The notes below the pieces were generated by a model. The model was not told the origin of the DNA. It saw nothing but the letters and a program-made list of their open reading frames with translations, and did no database searches. Source: a virus. Taken from it: DNA of 39,752 nt. Below are positions 25,396 through 31,433 of this stretch, piece by piece. Made by a program: the position numbers and the translations under genes. Every line of letters begins with the position of its first letter. Within the stretch, counting starts at the first letter, position 1. The stretch is from positions 1 through 39,752 of the IMG/VR virus record IMGVR_UViG_3300020411_002178. One strand, written 5' to 3'.

Positions 25396-25573
25396 AATTT
25401 TCCTCCTTATAATTTTCATAATCTTGAATAGTAAATTCAATATATCCCTCTTCAACATCTAATATTGTTTCATATACACAATTAGTAAGTTCAGAATTTT
25501 TTAAATGATAAAAAATTATTTCATCATTAGGTTTAAGTTTTTGTAGTGTTTCTATTAAATTTTTAACTTGCAT
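25388..25573 (-). CDS. Hypothetical protein (61 aa)
   Basis: ATG within the 3' end of the upstream gene, with GGGAAG upstream. Contains LQKLKPNDEIIFYHLKNS, then an acidic end (ETILDVEEGYIEFTIQDYEN). No family is recognised. Confidence 0.5.
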   Translation of the reverse strand: MQVKNLIETLQKLKPNDEIIFYHLKNSELTNCVYETILDVEEGYIEFTIQDYENYKEENYG

Positions 25574-25751
25574 TATTCATCTCTTCCCTTTGCTCTTTTG
25601 CTCTTTTTAATTCTTCTAACACCCCATTAATTTCTTCAATCGTTTTTAATTCATATCTATCTTCGGGTGAAACGGGAGAATTATTATATTCATCTTTTAA
25701 TGATACTTTTAATTCTTTAAGACAATTAGTAGCTATTTCTAACTCATCCAT
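25563..25751 (-). CDS. Hypothetical helical protein (62 aa)
   Basis: GGAGAAGAATA precedes the ATG. The product is a charged helix protein (ELKTIEEINGVLEELKRAKE). It is coupled by overlaps to both neighbours. Confidence 0.5.
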   Translation of the reverse strand: MDELEIATNCLKELKVSLKDEYNNSPVSPEDRYELKTIEEINGVLEELKRAKEQREEMNNAS

Positions 25752-25960
25752 TATTCTTCTCCTTTATCAATTTTTGTAAATGTATCTGCATCATAGGTTC
25801 TTTTGTTCTGATAATCATCATAGATACGATCATCATCCTCGTGATCTCCATTGACAACCATATCTACTATCTCTTCATCAGTTAAATGATCATCAACCTC
25901 AATCTCAGGATACCATGTTTCATGTCTTGAAATTTTTAGCTTAACTTTTTTCTTAGCCAT
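25751..25960 (-). CDS. Hypothetical acidic protein (69 aa)
   Basis: AGGAGAGGAATAATG start. A beta-like N-terminus (KKKVKLKISRHETWYPEIEV) is followed by an Asp/Glu-rich helix. Such small acidic proteins are frequent in phage host-takeover regions; function unknown. Confidence 0.55.
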   Translation of the reverse strand: MAKKKVKLKISRHETWYPEIEVDDHLTDEEIVDMVVNGDHEDDDRIYDDYQNKRTYDADTFTKIDKGEE

Positions 25961-26088
25961 TATTCCTCTCCTATTAATTGATTACCACTTCCCATACATT
26001 TATCACATTCAATCATATTTTCTTCTCTTTGATAGATGCTTTCTAAAGAGTATTTTCCTTTACCCTCACAATAATCACATTTTTCCAT
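25960..26088 (-). CDS. Zinc-ribbon protein with DnaJ-like repeats (42 aa)
   Basis: Two CxxCxGxG-like repeats (CDYCEGKGKY and CDKCMGSGN) make a zinc-binding pair, with TAATG overlaps at both ends. It has no J-domain. GGGAGATGAATA lies upstream. It may be a nucleic-acid or protein adaptor. Confidence 0.65.
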   Translation of the reverse strand: MEKCDYCEGKGKYSLESIYQREENMIECDKCMGSGNQLIGEE

Positions 26089-26285
26089 TATTCATCTCCC
26101 TCTTTAATTTCTTCTACTCTCGAAAATGTCCAAAATGGTGTGCCAAAAATATTTTTTACAATTGGCTCAAACTCACTCCCGTCAATTCTTCCGCCCTTAT
26201 CGATAGCATCATCTTCGTTCTCTGCATCAACCACAACATAATAATCTGTGTTCTCATTAACTATGTATTTATATTTTTTAGCCAT
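26088..26285 (-). CDS. Hypothetical acidic protein (65 aa)
   Basis: GGAGATTAATA precedes the ATG. The sequence has a beta strand (YKYIVNENTDYYVVVDAENE) and a helical acidic part (DDAIDKGG), the general style of small DNA-mimic or inhibitor proteins, though this is only resemblance. Confidence 0.5.
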   Translation of the reverse strand: MAKKYKYIVNENTDYYVVVDAENEDDAIDKGGRIDGSEFEPIVKNIFGTPFWTFSRVEEIKEGDE

Positions 26286-26287
26286 TA

Positions 26288-26563
26288 TTAATCTCCTCTA
26301 CTTAAAACGGGTAATACACCCTCTTCATTACTTAAATAAATTGCTCCACCATCATTTCCCTCATCATCCATAAAGGGAATTGCATAACTCCTATCATCAA
26401 ATTCAAGAATTATGGGGACTCTATTACTGCCTAACCTTTCTCCGCCAAAAAATTTAATCATTTCTCTTTCGGTTAAATATCTAGCCATAGCAATTTTTTT
26501 ACCTCTAAAAAAATCAAATGCCTTTCCATTCCAATATCTTCTTAGGTTTTTTTTACTTTTCAT
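26288..26563 (-). CDS. Hypothetical protein (91 aa)
   Basis: The start at 26563 has GGGAGAGTAATA before ATG; the earlier in-frame ATG lacks support. The sequence has a basic start and then GSNRVPIILEFDDRSYAIPF with a Gly/Glu-rich end. No family is recognised. Confidence 0.5.
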   Translation of the reverse strand: MKSKKNLRRYWNGKAFDFFRGKKIAMARYLTEREMIKFFGGERLGSNRVPIILEFDDRSYAIPFMDDEGNDGGAIYLSNEEGVLPVLSRGD

Positions 26564-27020
26564 TATTACTCTCCCTTTCTTGATTATGTTTCCAACCACT
26601 CCACAAACCCAGATCTTGCCAGGCCAGATGCACTGCTCCCTCTACATCCCAAATATCGTGATAGTCTTCAAAAAAATACTCTTCAGGTTCACTAACATGA
26701 GATACTGCATAAGAGTAATTGGCTATGAATGAACTATTAACATAATTATCTACAACATCTCTTTGAAATTTATCAAAAGCATCTGCGCTCTCTTCTTCAC
26801 TATTATAAGCATTCCAATCAGGTTTCGGGATATCATGCTCCCATTCATGTTTAGTGACAGTAACAATAAATTTTTCTGTTACTCCATCTATCGTATCATC
26901 CATTGTTATGGATGCTGAATCTTTAAAAAGTAATTTAAACTTTAATAATTTTATTTTCATATCGTCTTTTGATAGAAAACTTGGAAAAGAAAATCCAATA
27001 TTTATGTTGTTATTAATCAT
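26553..27020 (-). CDS. Hypothetical protein (155 aa)
   Basis: GGGAGAGTAATA, the same leader as the gene before it, lies upstream of the ATG at 27020. The product is Trp/His-rich towards the C-terminus (DIWDVEGAVHLAWQDLGLWS) and acidic in the middle. No family is recognised. It is one of the longer genes in this operon. Confidence 0.5.
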   Translation of the reverse strand: MINNNINIGFSFPSFLSKDDMKIKLLKFKLLFKDSASITMDDTIDGVTEKFIVTVTKHEWEHDIPKPDWNAYNSEEESADAFDKFQRDVVDNYVNSSFIANYSYAVSHVSEPEEYFFEDYHDIWDVEGAVHLAWQDLGLWSGWKHNQERESNNEK

Positions 27021-27303
27021 TATTACTCTCCCTCTCAATAAAATCTGCTACACAAATATCTTGCATGGCATTATTCAAACAAGTATCAACTCCCCATTGA
27101 GTTTTAAAATCTTCCCAAACTGATTTTCCCGTATCTTGTAAGGTTACTCGATAGCCATGCGTTCCGTATTCATTTTCACATTGGAACAATTCATCGGGAT
27201 CATCAAATTTGTCTATATCTATTGACGGTTCTTGTTTATAAATATCTATAATAAAAATATTTTCAGATGAATTTTTAAAAATTTTTTGTTTAACTAATTG
27301 CAT
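27013..27303 (-). CDS. Hypothetical protein (96 aa)
   Basis: Starts behind GGAGGAGAG within the end of the upstream zinc-ribbon gene. The product is acidic with alternating beta segments (NIFIIDIYKQEPSIDIDKFD). No family is recognised. Confidence 0.5.
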   Translation of the reverse strand: MQLVKQKIFKNSSENIFIIDIYKQEPSIDIDKFDDPDELFQCENEYGTHGYRVTLQDTGKSVWEDFKTQWGVDTCLNNAMQDICVADFIERESNND

Positions 27304-27418
27304 TACTCTCCTCCTTACATTCGGGACAAGGTATCTCCCTCATTTCGTTATATTCACATACACCACCCGATCTATAAATGATGCCCGTATTGTCACAAAT
27401 TTCACATTTTTTAATCAT
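27290..27418 (-). CDS. Small zinc-ribbon protein (42 aa)
   Basis: CEIC and CPEC pairs sit near the two ends with C21 in between. GGGAGAAG precedes the ATG and the gene overlaps its neighbours. It is like the zinc-ribbon at 25960 in size, in the same operon. Confidence 0.6.
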   Translation of the reverse strand: MIKKCEICDNTGIIYRSGGVCEYNEMREIPCPECKEESNAIS

Positions 27419-27684
27419 TACTCTTCTCCCATTAATGAGTCTATAAATTCAGGATTGTTTTCTTTTAATTCTTGAATGCGATCATAATCAATGCTCGCTT
27501 TCCTTAGTGGGATGGATCGATTATATCCATCCGTAACCGTTTGACCTGGCTCATCTTTAAATTTTAAAATGCCACTCTCAATAAAGGTATCAACAAAGTA
27601 TCTGCCATATGATCCCTCTAATTGAAGAAATCTTCCTTTTTCATATGTTTCTAATGCTTGCTCATATATATTTTTTTCAGTCAT
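27418..27684 (-). CDS. Hypothetical protein (88 aa)
   Basis: GAGAGGT precedes the ATG. The product is a soluble mixed protein (ALETYEKGRFLQLEGSYGRY then a loop and DRIQELKENN). No family is recognised. Confidence 0.5.
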   Translation of the reverse strand: MTEKNIYEQALETYEKGRFLQLEGSYGRYFVDTFIESGILKFKDEPGQTVTDGYNRSIPLRKASIDYDRIQELKENNPEFIDSLMGEE

Positions 27685-27860
27685 TATTTTTTTACCTCTC
27701 TTAAATCTTCGTGATCTGTCCCCTCTGCAAGAAAAGAAACATCATGATTTGGTTTAAGCTCAAAAAGTTTTATAGTCCCGTCATCATTTAAAAGCTCATT
27801 ACCATCTTCATCTTTTTTGTAAAATTGTAAATTCCACACACATATATCAAATTCAACCAC
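27684..27860 (-). CDS. Hypothetical acidic protein, GTG start (58 aa)
   Basis: The gene starts with GTG at 27860, within the end of the previous gene, behind an AAAGG site. The product is acidic with a Trp and a repeated GxI/L pattern. It ends in a TAATG overlap with the next gene. No family is recognised. Confidence 0.45.
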   Translation of the reverse strand: MVEFDICVWNLQFYKKDEDGNELLNDDGTIKLFELKPNHDVSFLAEGTDHEDLREVKK

Positions 27861-28317
27861 GATCTTTTACCTTTCTTTTTTCTAAGACTACTCCACCGCC
27901 CGCATCTTCTAATGATCTTGGGTAATCTCTTGATCCCTCTTCTACAATTTCAAAACTATTAAAGTTTTTTAATGCTTTCATTCCTCTTATAAATCCTACT
28001 AAACCCTCAAGAGTAGAAAACCTATACCAATCTTCATGCATTACTTCATGAATGCCATCGTCAAACTCTTCCTCTCCGAATTTAACATGAAGATGATATT
28101 GTTTTTTGTCTTCGGTATTCGCTAAATAAGTTTTTATTTGATGCTTAAATAGTTTTTTAATAAATTCGGGATTCGGGTTTTTTGTATTCTCTTCGTTATC
28201 TTGTAAAAAAGTTTGCAAAGTAAAAATTAATCTTGATTCATAATATGATGGATCATTTTTAATTGATTTTTCTTTCTGTTCTTCGGTATCCCTTAGTATT
28301 GGTAATTCGGTGTTCAT
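27853..28317 (-). CDS. Hypothetical protein (154 aa)
   Basis: Begins in an ATGA overlap with the preceding gene. The N-terminus is charged. Later come YHLHVKFGEEEFDDGIHEVM and STLEGLVGFIRGMKALKNFN. No family is recognised, but the long, well-mixed sequence and couplings support coding. Confidence 0.55.
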   Translation of the reverse strand: MNTELPILRDTEEQKEKSIKNDPSYYESRLIFTLQTFLQDNEENTKNPNPEFIKKLFKHQIKTYLANTEDKKQYHLHVKFGEEEFDDGIHEVMHEDWYRFSTLEGLVGFIRGMKALKNFNSFEIVEEGSRDYPRSLEDAGGGVVLEKRKVKDRG

Positions 28318-28463
28318 TGGTTCGCCTTTCCTTTCATAATTAATCGACCTGGTTCTGATAATATTATTTTTAAATTGTGTCTTCGGGCTATTTTTTTATG
28401 GTGTTCTTGCCAATCAAAGCTTATGCCCTCGCGTTTAAGATATTTCATAATGTTATTATTCAT
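28314..28463 (-). CDS. Hypothetical basic protein (49 aa)
   Basis: Basic and Lys/Asn-rich, with an SFDWQEHHKKIARRH segment. The start lies two bases after an upstream stop, and the end overlaps the next gene's ATG. It is too short for a fold call. Confidence 0.45.
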   Translation of the reverse strand: MNNNIMKYLKREGISFDWQEHHKKIARRHNLKIILSEPGRLIMKGKANQ

Positions 28464-28467
28464 TCTT

Positions 28468-28614
28468 TTAACCTTTCATTTTTAAAATTTGTTTAGCTAG
28501 TAATATGTTTTTTTTATCTTCGGGACTGTTTAAAAACATATTTAACGGGCTATTCATTATTACCACCCATTTTTTTAATTCTGTTTTACTTAAACTTTTT
28601 AGCCATTCTTCCAT
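28468..28614 (-). CDS. Hypothetical small protein (48 aa)
   Basis: GAGAGG precedes the ATG. The product is helical (EEWLKSLSKTELKKWVVIMN) and basic. No family is recognised. Confidence 0.45.
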   Translation of the reverse strand: MEEWLKSLSKTELKKWVVIMNSPLNMFLNSPEDKKNILLAKQILKMKG

Positions 28615-28631
28615 GTTTTTAACCTCTCTTT

Positions 28632-29282
28632 TTAGTGTAATTTATACGCGATATTTTCAACTGATTTATCCCAGCATTTCCGACATACTCCGCACTTGCC
28701 CGCGTTCTCATATGCTTTGCACGGGTGCGCGTTCTTTGGTAATTCTTGCGCGGTTCCATAAATTGTTGATTTATATAAACCGTTAATTGTTTCCGTTTCT
28801 TGAATGTTGGTTAAATCTAACCCGCCCGTGATGCTATCACTTGAAAACCTAACCACTACATTTTCAAGATCATTCATTTTATCAAGAATAGGTTTAATCT
28901 TTTTCAATTTATAACTGCGCGTTGGTATCCAATGGTTACAATGCGGGGTGTTCTTGCAAATGTTATATATTTTTTCCGCTAATTGTGGGTGATAAATATC
29001 ACCACTATCAAACCACCGAAAAAATCTCTCATTTAAATTTATATAATTTGTCATATCTTCGGTGAACTCTTCGCGTTGCCATGCTTTGAAATTGTCCGCC
29101 CTTGCTTTCTTCACATTTTCAAAATTGTAAGTGTGCTTGTTTGCATAACAACCCGCGCACGCTGTAACCAATTCGCCGTTGGCATTCCTGGCTCCTGGAC
29201 AAGTTTGGATAGCTTGCAAGCTCCATGATCCGCACGGCATTTTGGAAGTTTTACTAATATTTATATAATTTTTTAAAATCAT
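28632..29282 (-). CDS. gp88-family cysteine-rich protein (216 aa)
   Basis: The first gene of the leftward cluster. Cysteines at 17, 28, 42 and 45 (CAGCYA), then 109, 115, 188, 197, 200 and 203, suggest metal or Fe-S binding. The opening region with slTCPGA-like and C-x2-CYA motifs matches my memory of the phage gene product 88 family. The function of that family is not known to me; some radical-SAM-like annotations exist for relatives. The start follows AAGGG. A TATAAT promoter with a TGTAAAC box lies upstream. Confidence 0.65.
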   Translation of the reverse strand: MILKNYINISKTSKMPCGSWSLQAIQTCPGARNANGELVTACAGCYANKHTYNFENVKKARADNFKAWQREEFTEDMTNYINLNERFFRWFDSGDIYHPQLAEKIYNICKNTPHCNHWIPTRSYKLKKIKPILDKMNDLENVVVRFSSDSITGGLDLTNIQETETINGLYKSTIYGTAQELPKNAHPCKAYENAGKCGVCRKCWDKSVENIAYKLH

Positions 29283-29307
29283 TTTTTAACCCTTATATTT
29301 TTTTTCT

Positions 29308-29323
29308 TGTAAACCATATTATA
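29308..29323 (-). promoter_or_regulatory. Leftward promoter of gp88 cluster
   Basis: On the minus strand TATAAT (29318-29323) is followed after three bases by GTTTACA (29308-29314), the same box arrangement as at 12011-12017. The -35 region is only T-rich (a TTGTTT with a 15-base spacer). Confidence 0.45.
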
Positions 29324-29460
29324 GGAATTTGAGAAGAAAAACAAGAAAACAACCAAAAAAACTTATATTATTTGCTTTAACTGAAAAATAAGGTTTTTTT
29401 TAAAATCTCTTATATTATTTTATATAATTAAAACCCGCGTTTTTTTATAAATAAACTAAA

Positions 29461-29476
29461 GGCGGGCAAGCCCGCC
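29461..29476 (-). terminator. GC-rich perfect stem
   Basis: GGCGGGC and GCCCGCC pair around AA, followed on the minus strand by TTTAGTTTATTT. A weak terminator or a structural element at the edge of the repeat island. Confidence 0.4.
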
Positions 29477-29498
29477 CGCCGTCCCCATATAAACGGGG

Positions 29499-29779
29499 TT
29501 CGGGTTCTTCGGTTCATGGTTCGGGTTTAAGTTTGTGAACTAAAACTTTTTAGCGTTAGGGTTCGGGTATTGTCCAGGAGCGCGCGCCCGCGCGCCCGTT
29601 CGGGTTCGGGTTTTGGTTTAAGTTTGAACTTGAACTAAAACTGTTTAGCGTTGGGGTTAGGGTTAGCGATCCACAAGAGAGGCCATAAAAAAGCGGGATC
29701 CGTTCGGGGTTCGGGTTCGGGTTCGGGTTCGGGGCGCCCGCGCCCACCAATATGCAATATGTTAGGGTTAGGGTTAGAG
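29499..29779. repeat. Telomere-like GGGTTC/GGGTTA repeat island
   Basis: A non-coding region with runs of GGGTTC (29706-29734 has five G-runs) and GGGTTA (29653-29666 and 29761-29779), and a direct repeat of about 45 bases (29523-29567 and 29615-29662) around AACTAAAAC..TTTAGCG. GC-rich stems lie at about 29580-29596 and 29731-29744. The island is GC-rich in an AT-rich genome. It has no gene. Confidence 0.8.
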
Positions 29780-29808
29780 TTTATTTTTTTGAATGTTGCA
29801 GCGGACAT

Positions 29809-29837
29809 AAAAAAAGGGGAGCAGATTTCTCCGCCCC
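29809..29837 (-). terminator. Leftward intrinsic terminator
   Basis: On the minus strand a bulged GC-rich stem (GGCGGAG/CTCCCC type) with a seven-base loop is followed by TTTTTTT. It ends the leftward unit from 30998 just before the repeat island. Confidence 0.65.
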
Positions 29838-29869
29838 CCCTAGCTAGAGGAATAAGGAATAACCCCTAA

Positions 29870-29953
29870 CTATTGTAAGTAGATAGCTATCTCAAAACCT
29901 AGCGCGGTCATGAGAAGAGCAATCAAAATCGTATAGTAAATGTGTTCACTCAT
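29870..29953 (-). CDS. Tiny single-span membrane peptide (27 aa)
   Basis: AGGGAGGAAT lies seven bases before the ATG. The peptide has YYTILIALLMTALGFEIAIY, a single membrane span with an internal Glu. It resembles the 26-residue peptide at 19305 in length and style. It is the last gene before the terminator. Confidence 0.5.
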   Translation of the reverse strand: MSEHIYYTILIALLMTALGFEIAIYLQ

Positions 29954-29970
29954 TTTTCTAATTCCTCCCT

Positions 29971-30294
29971 TTAAAATAGTAACCAAGCAATGCCAAATAT
30001 CAGAACAATTACACATAAACTTTTCTGAAATTTTGTAGCATCTCTTTTGTTTGATGTTTCAAAACTATCTCCATTAACAATACCCGCACGCGTTAAAACA
30101 CTTTCAACTTGACCATTCAACTCGTTGAAAATGTCTTGTCCTTTTTCAGTAAAGTTAATGGTGTCATACTCATCCGTATAGATATATTTTTTGTAATTTC
30201 CTTTATATCTTTCTTGCATAACCCAATCGGCAATATCAGTAGTAAGCTCGATATATATGTCGGATGATAGTGGAATTTTATCTTTACTCGCCAT
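29971..30294 (-). CDS. C-terminally anchored membrane protein (107 aa)
   Basis: GGAGGAAAG upstream of ATG. The body is soluble; the last 18 residues (LCVIVLIFGIAWLLF) form a tail anchor. No family is recognised. Confidence 0.55.
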   Translation of the reverse strand: MASKDKIPLSSDIYIELTTDIADWVMQERYKGNYKKYIYTDEYDTINFTEKGQDIFNELNGQVESVLTRAGIVNGDSFETSNKRDATKFQKSLCVIVLIFGIAWLLF

Positions 30295-30538
30295 GCTTTC
30301 CTCCCACTATTTGATTGGGAGTTAATCTCCCATAATTTCTTTGAACTCTTTTGTCATAGAAATCAGTAACCGCTAGTAGCGACATTAAATTGTACCACTC
30401 TGCTCTAAATTTTTGTTTCTCGTTTTCTGGAAAGTATTTAATTAAATGTTCCATATCTTCGATAGCTTTAGGCGTTACCTTTTTAAATTTGTCCATGTAT
30501 CGCATGGCTGCTTTGTATTCATCTCTTAATTTAGTCAT
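30284..30538 (-). CDS. Hypothetical helical protein (84 aa)
   Basis: The ATG is six bases after a terminator-like hairpin and has no Shine-Dalgarno, so the start is unsure. The product is a charged helical protein. No family is recognised. Confidence 0.5.
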   Translation of the reverse strand: MTKLRDEYKAAMRYMDKFKKVTPKAIEDMEHLIKYFPENEKQKFRAEWYNLMSLLAVTDFYDKRVQRNYGRLTPNQIVGGKHGE

Positions 30539-30541
30539 TGT

Positions 30542-30571
30542 AAAAAATGGGTGGAGTTATTAGCTCCACCC
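30542..30571 (-). terminator. Terminator or attenuator between leftward genes
   Basis: On the minus strand GGGTGGAG and CTCCACCC pair (8 bp, 7-base loop), followed by ATTTTTT and then, four bases later, the next gene's ATG. Confidence 0.7.
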
Positions 30572-30578
30572 TTCTCCC

Positions 30579-30998
30579 TTATATTTTATCTGTGTATGAT
30601 TTATCTTCTTTTATGAATTGGTTGACATGGAAAAGTTTAGAGCGTTCTTGTAAAGTCTTTTGGACTTCTTTTGCTCTTGTAATTTCTTCTTCACTTAATT
30701 CGTTATAAGTGTCCATATCCTCGATAGCTCCACAAACTCCGAGAAGTTTTCCAAAACTATCCTCTAGCATTTGTGATAACTTTTCACGATTTTCTGTGTC
30801 GCACTTGCCATAAGCATAATGTAATTTTTCAATTGCGTCCGCTAATGGTTGGCATCGCGTTCTAGAAATTCCATAATGTCTATTGAAATATCTAGCAAGC
30901 AATGTTTTGCAATACGAATCATTCTGTTGATGAAAAGTGGTAGCGTCTTTTATTTTATTGACTTCCGCTTCCATAAAGTCTTGAGCTGATTTTGTCAT
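30579..30998 (-). CDS. Hypothetical first gene of leftward unit (139 aa)
   Basis: AAGGAGAG precedes the ATG. The product is acidic and helical (LCVGAIEDMDTYNELSEEEI-like patterns; QPLADAIEKLHYAYGK). No family is recognised. The upstream region contains TGTAAAC boxes. Confidence 0.55.
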   Translation of the reverse strand: MTKSAQDFMEAEVNKIKDATTFHQQNDSYCKTLLARYFNRHYGISRTRCQPLADAIEKLHYAYGKCDTENREKLSQMLEDSFGKLLGVCGAIEDMDTYNELSEEEITRAKEVQKTLQERSKLFHVNQFIKEDKSYTDKI

Positions 30999-31042
30999 CT
31001 TGCTCTCCTTATATTTGTCAGGAAATTATGTCCCCGACTTCT

Positions 31043-31080
31043 TTGTAAACCTTACTACAATATATGGTATATGTAAACTA
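31043..31080 (+). promoter_or_regulatory. TGTAAAC-flanked promoter module
   Basis: TTGTAAAC (31043-31050) and TGTAAAC (31072-31078) flank TACAATATATGGTATA. This is a near copy of the leftward promoter at 12017-12044 (TTGTAAAC, TACAATATAT, TATAATGTAAAC), so I read it as a rightward promoter with the same operators. Confidence 0.55.
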
Positions 31081-31166
31081 AATTATTTAATTTATTTACT
31101 TGATTCTAAGGAGCGTTGTGTTGTTGTGATGCGGTGCGTCTTACCTTGTAAACCAAATAGGGCTGT

Positions 31167-31253
31167 ATGAGTCCCTATTCGAGCGAGAGGCATGCTCTAT
31201 GCGGAAGCGGCACGGGACGGGGGGGGATTCTACTCAGAAGGCGATGGGGTTAG
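31167..31253 (+). CDS. Candidate 28-residue basic peptide
   Basis: ATG overlaps the TGA of a 13-codon frame (ATGA). The product has EGxG-type turns, GSGTGRGGILLRRRWG. No clear Shine-Dalgarno. It is kept as a candidate because of the coupling and the promoter/terminator frame around it. Confidence 0.25.
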   Translation: MSPYSSERHALCGSGTGRGGILLRRRWG

Positions 31254-31277
31254 TAGTCCTTCTGAGTAGTGTTTTTG
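31230..31277 (+). terminator. Rightward intrinsic terminator
   Basis: CTACTCAGAAGG and CCTTCTGAGTAG form a perfect 12-bp stem with a 16-base loop, followed by TGTTTTT. Confidence 0.7.
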
Positions 31278-31295
31278 TCAAATAATAACAGAATT

Positions 31296-31325
31296 TTGAC
31301 AAAAAGCCGGTCTGGTATGTAAACT
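31296..31325 (+). promoter_or_regulatory. Late promoter
   Basis: TTGACA with TAAACT after 18 bases and a TGTAAAC box overlapping the -10 (31318-31324). The upstream TTTTTGTCAA/TTGACAAAAA pair is a 10-bp inverted repeat (31272-31305). CTAGG-TAC-CCTAG lies just downstream. Confidence 0.45.
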
Positions 31326-31433
31326 AGGTACCCTAGAGATTTTGGTGGAAAAAGGATAAAGTTCTTGCCACCCCTAAAAAAATAATGTTACTTATGAATT
31401 GTATAGTATCTTAATCGGAAGGATAATAAATTT

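Larger units (their letters stand above)
31081..31277 (+). ncRNA. GC-rich short transcription unit of unknown type
   Basis: The tract is much more GC-rich than its flanks and lies between the promoter module and a terminator. It holds a 7-bp stem at 31156-31179 (AATAGGG/CCCTATT), a further TGTAAAC (31147-31153) and two tiny coupled frames (31129-31170, 31167-31253). It may be a small RNA or a mini-gene. Confidence 0.4.

Noticed and set aside
25960-26088. DnaJ chaperone
   Set aside because: Only two cysteine repeats are present, without J-domain.
29556-29869. Open frames on both strands across the G-rich repeat island
   Set aside because: They encode only repetitive NPNP- and GSGS-type residues from the hexamer repeats, with no ribosome site.
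31129-31200. tRNA or tRNA fragment (CTTGTAA and TTCGAGC look like anticodon and T-loops)
   Set aside because: Anticodon and T stems do not pair and no acceptor stem can be formed.
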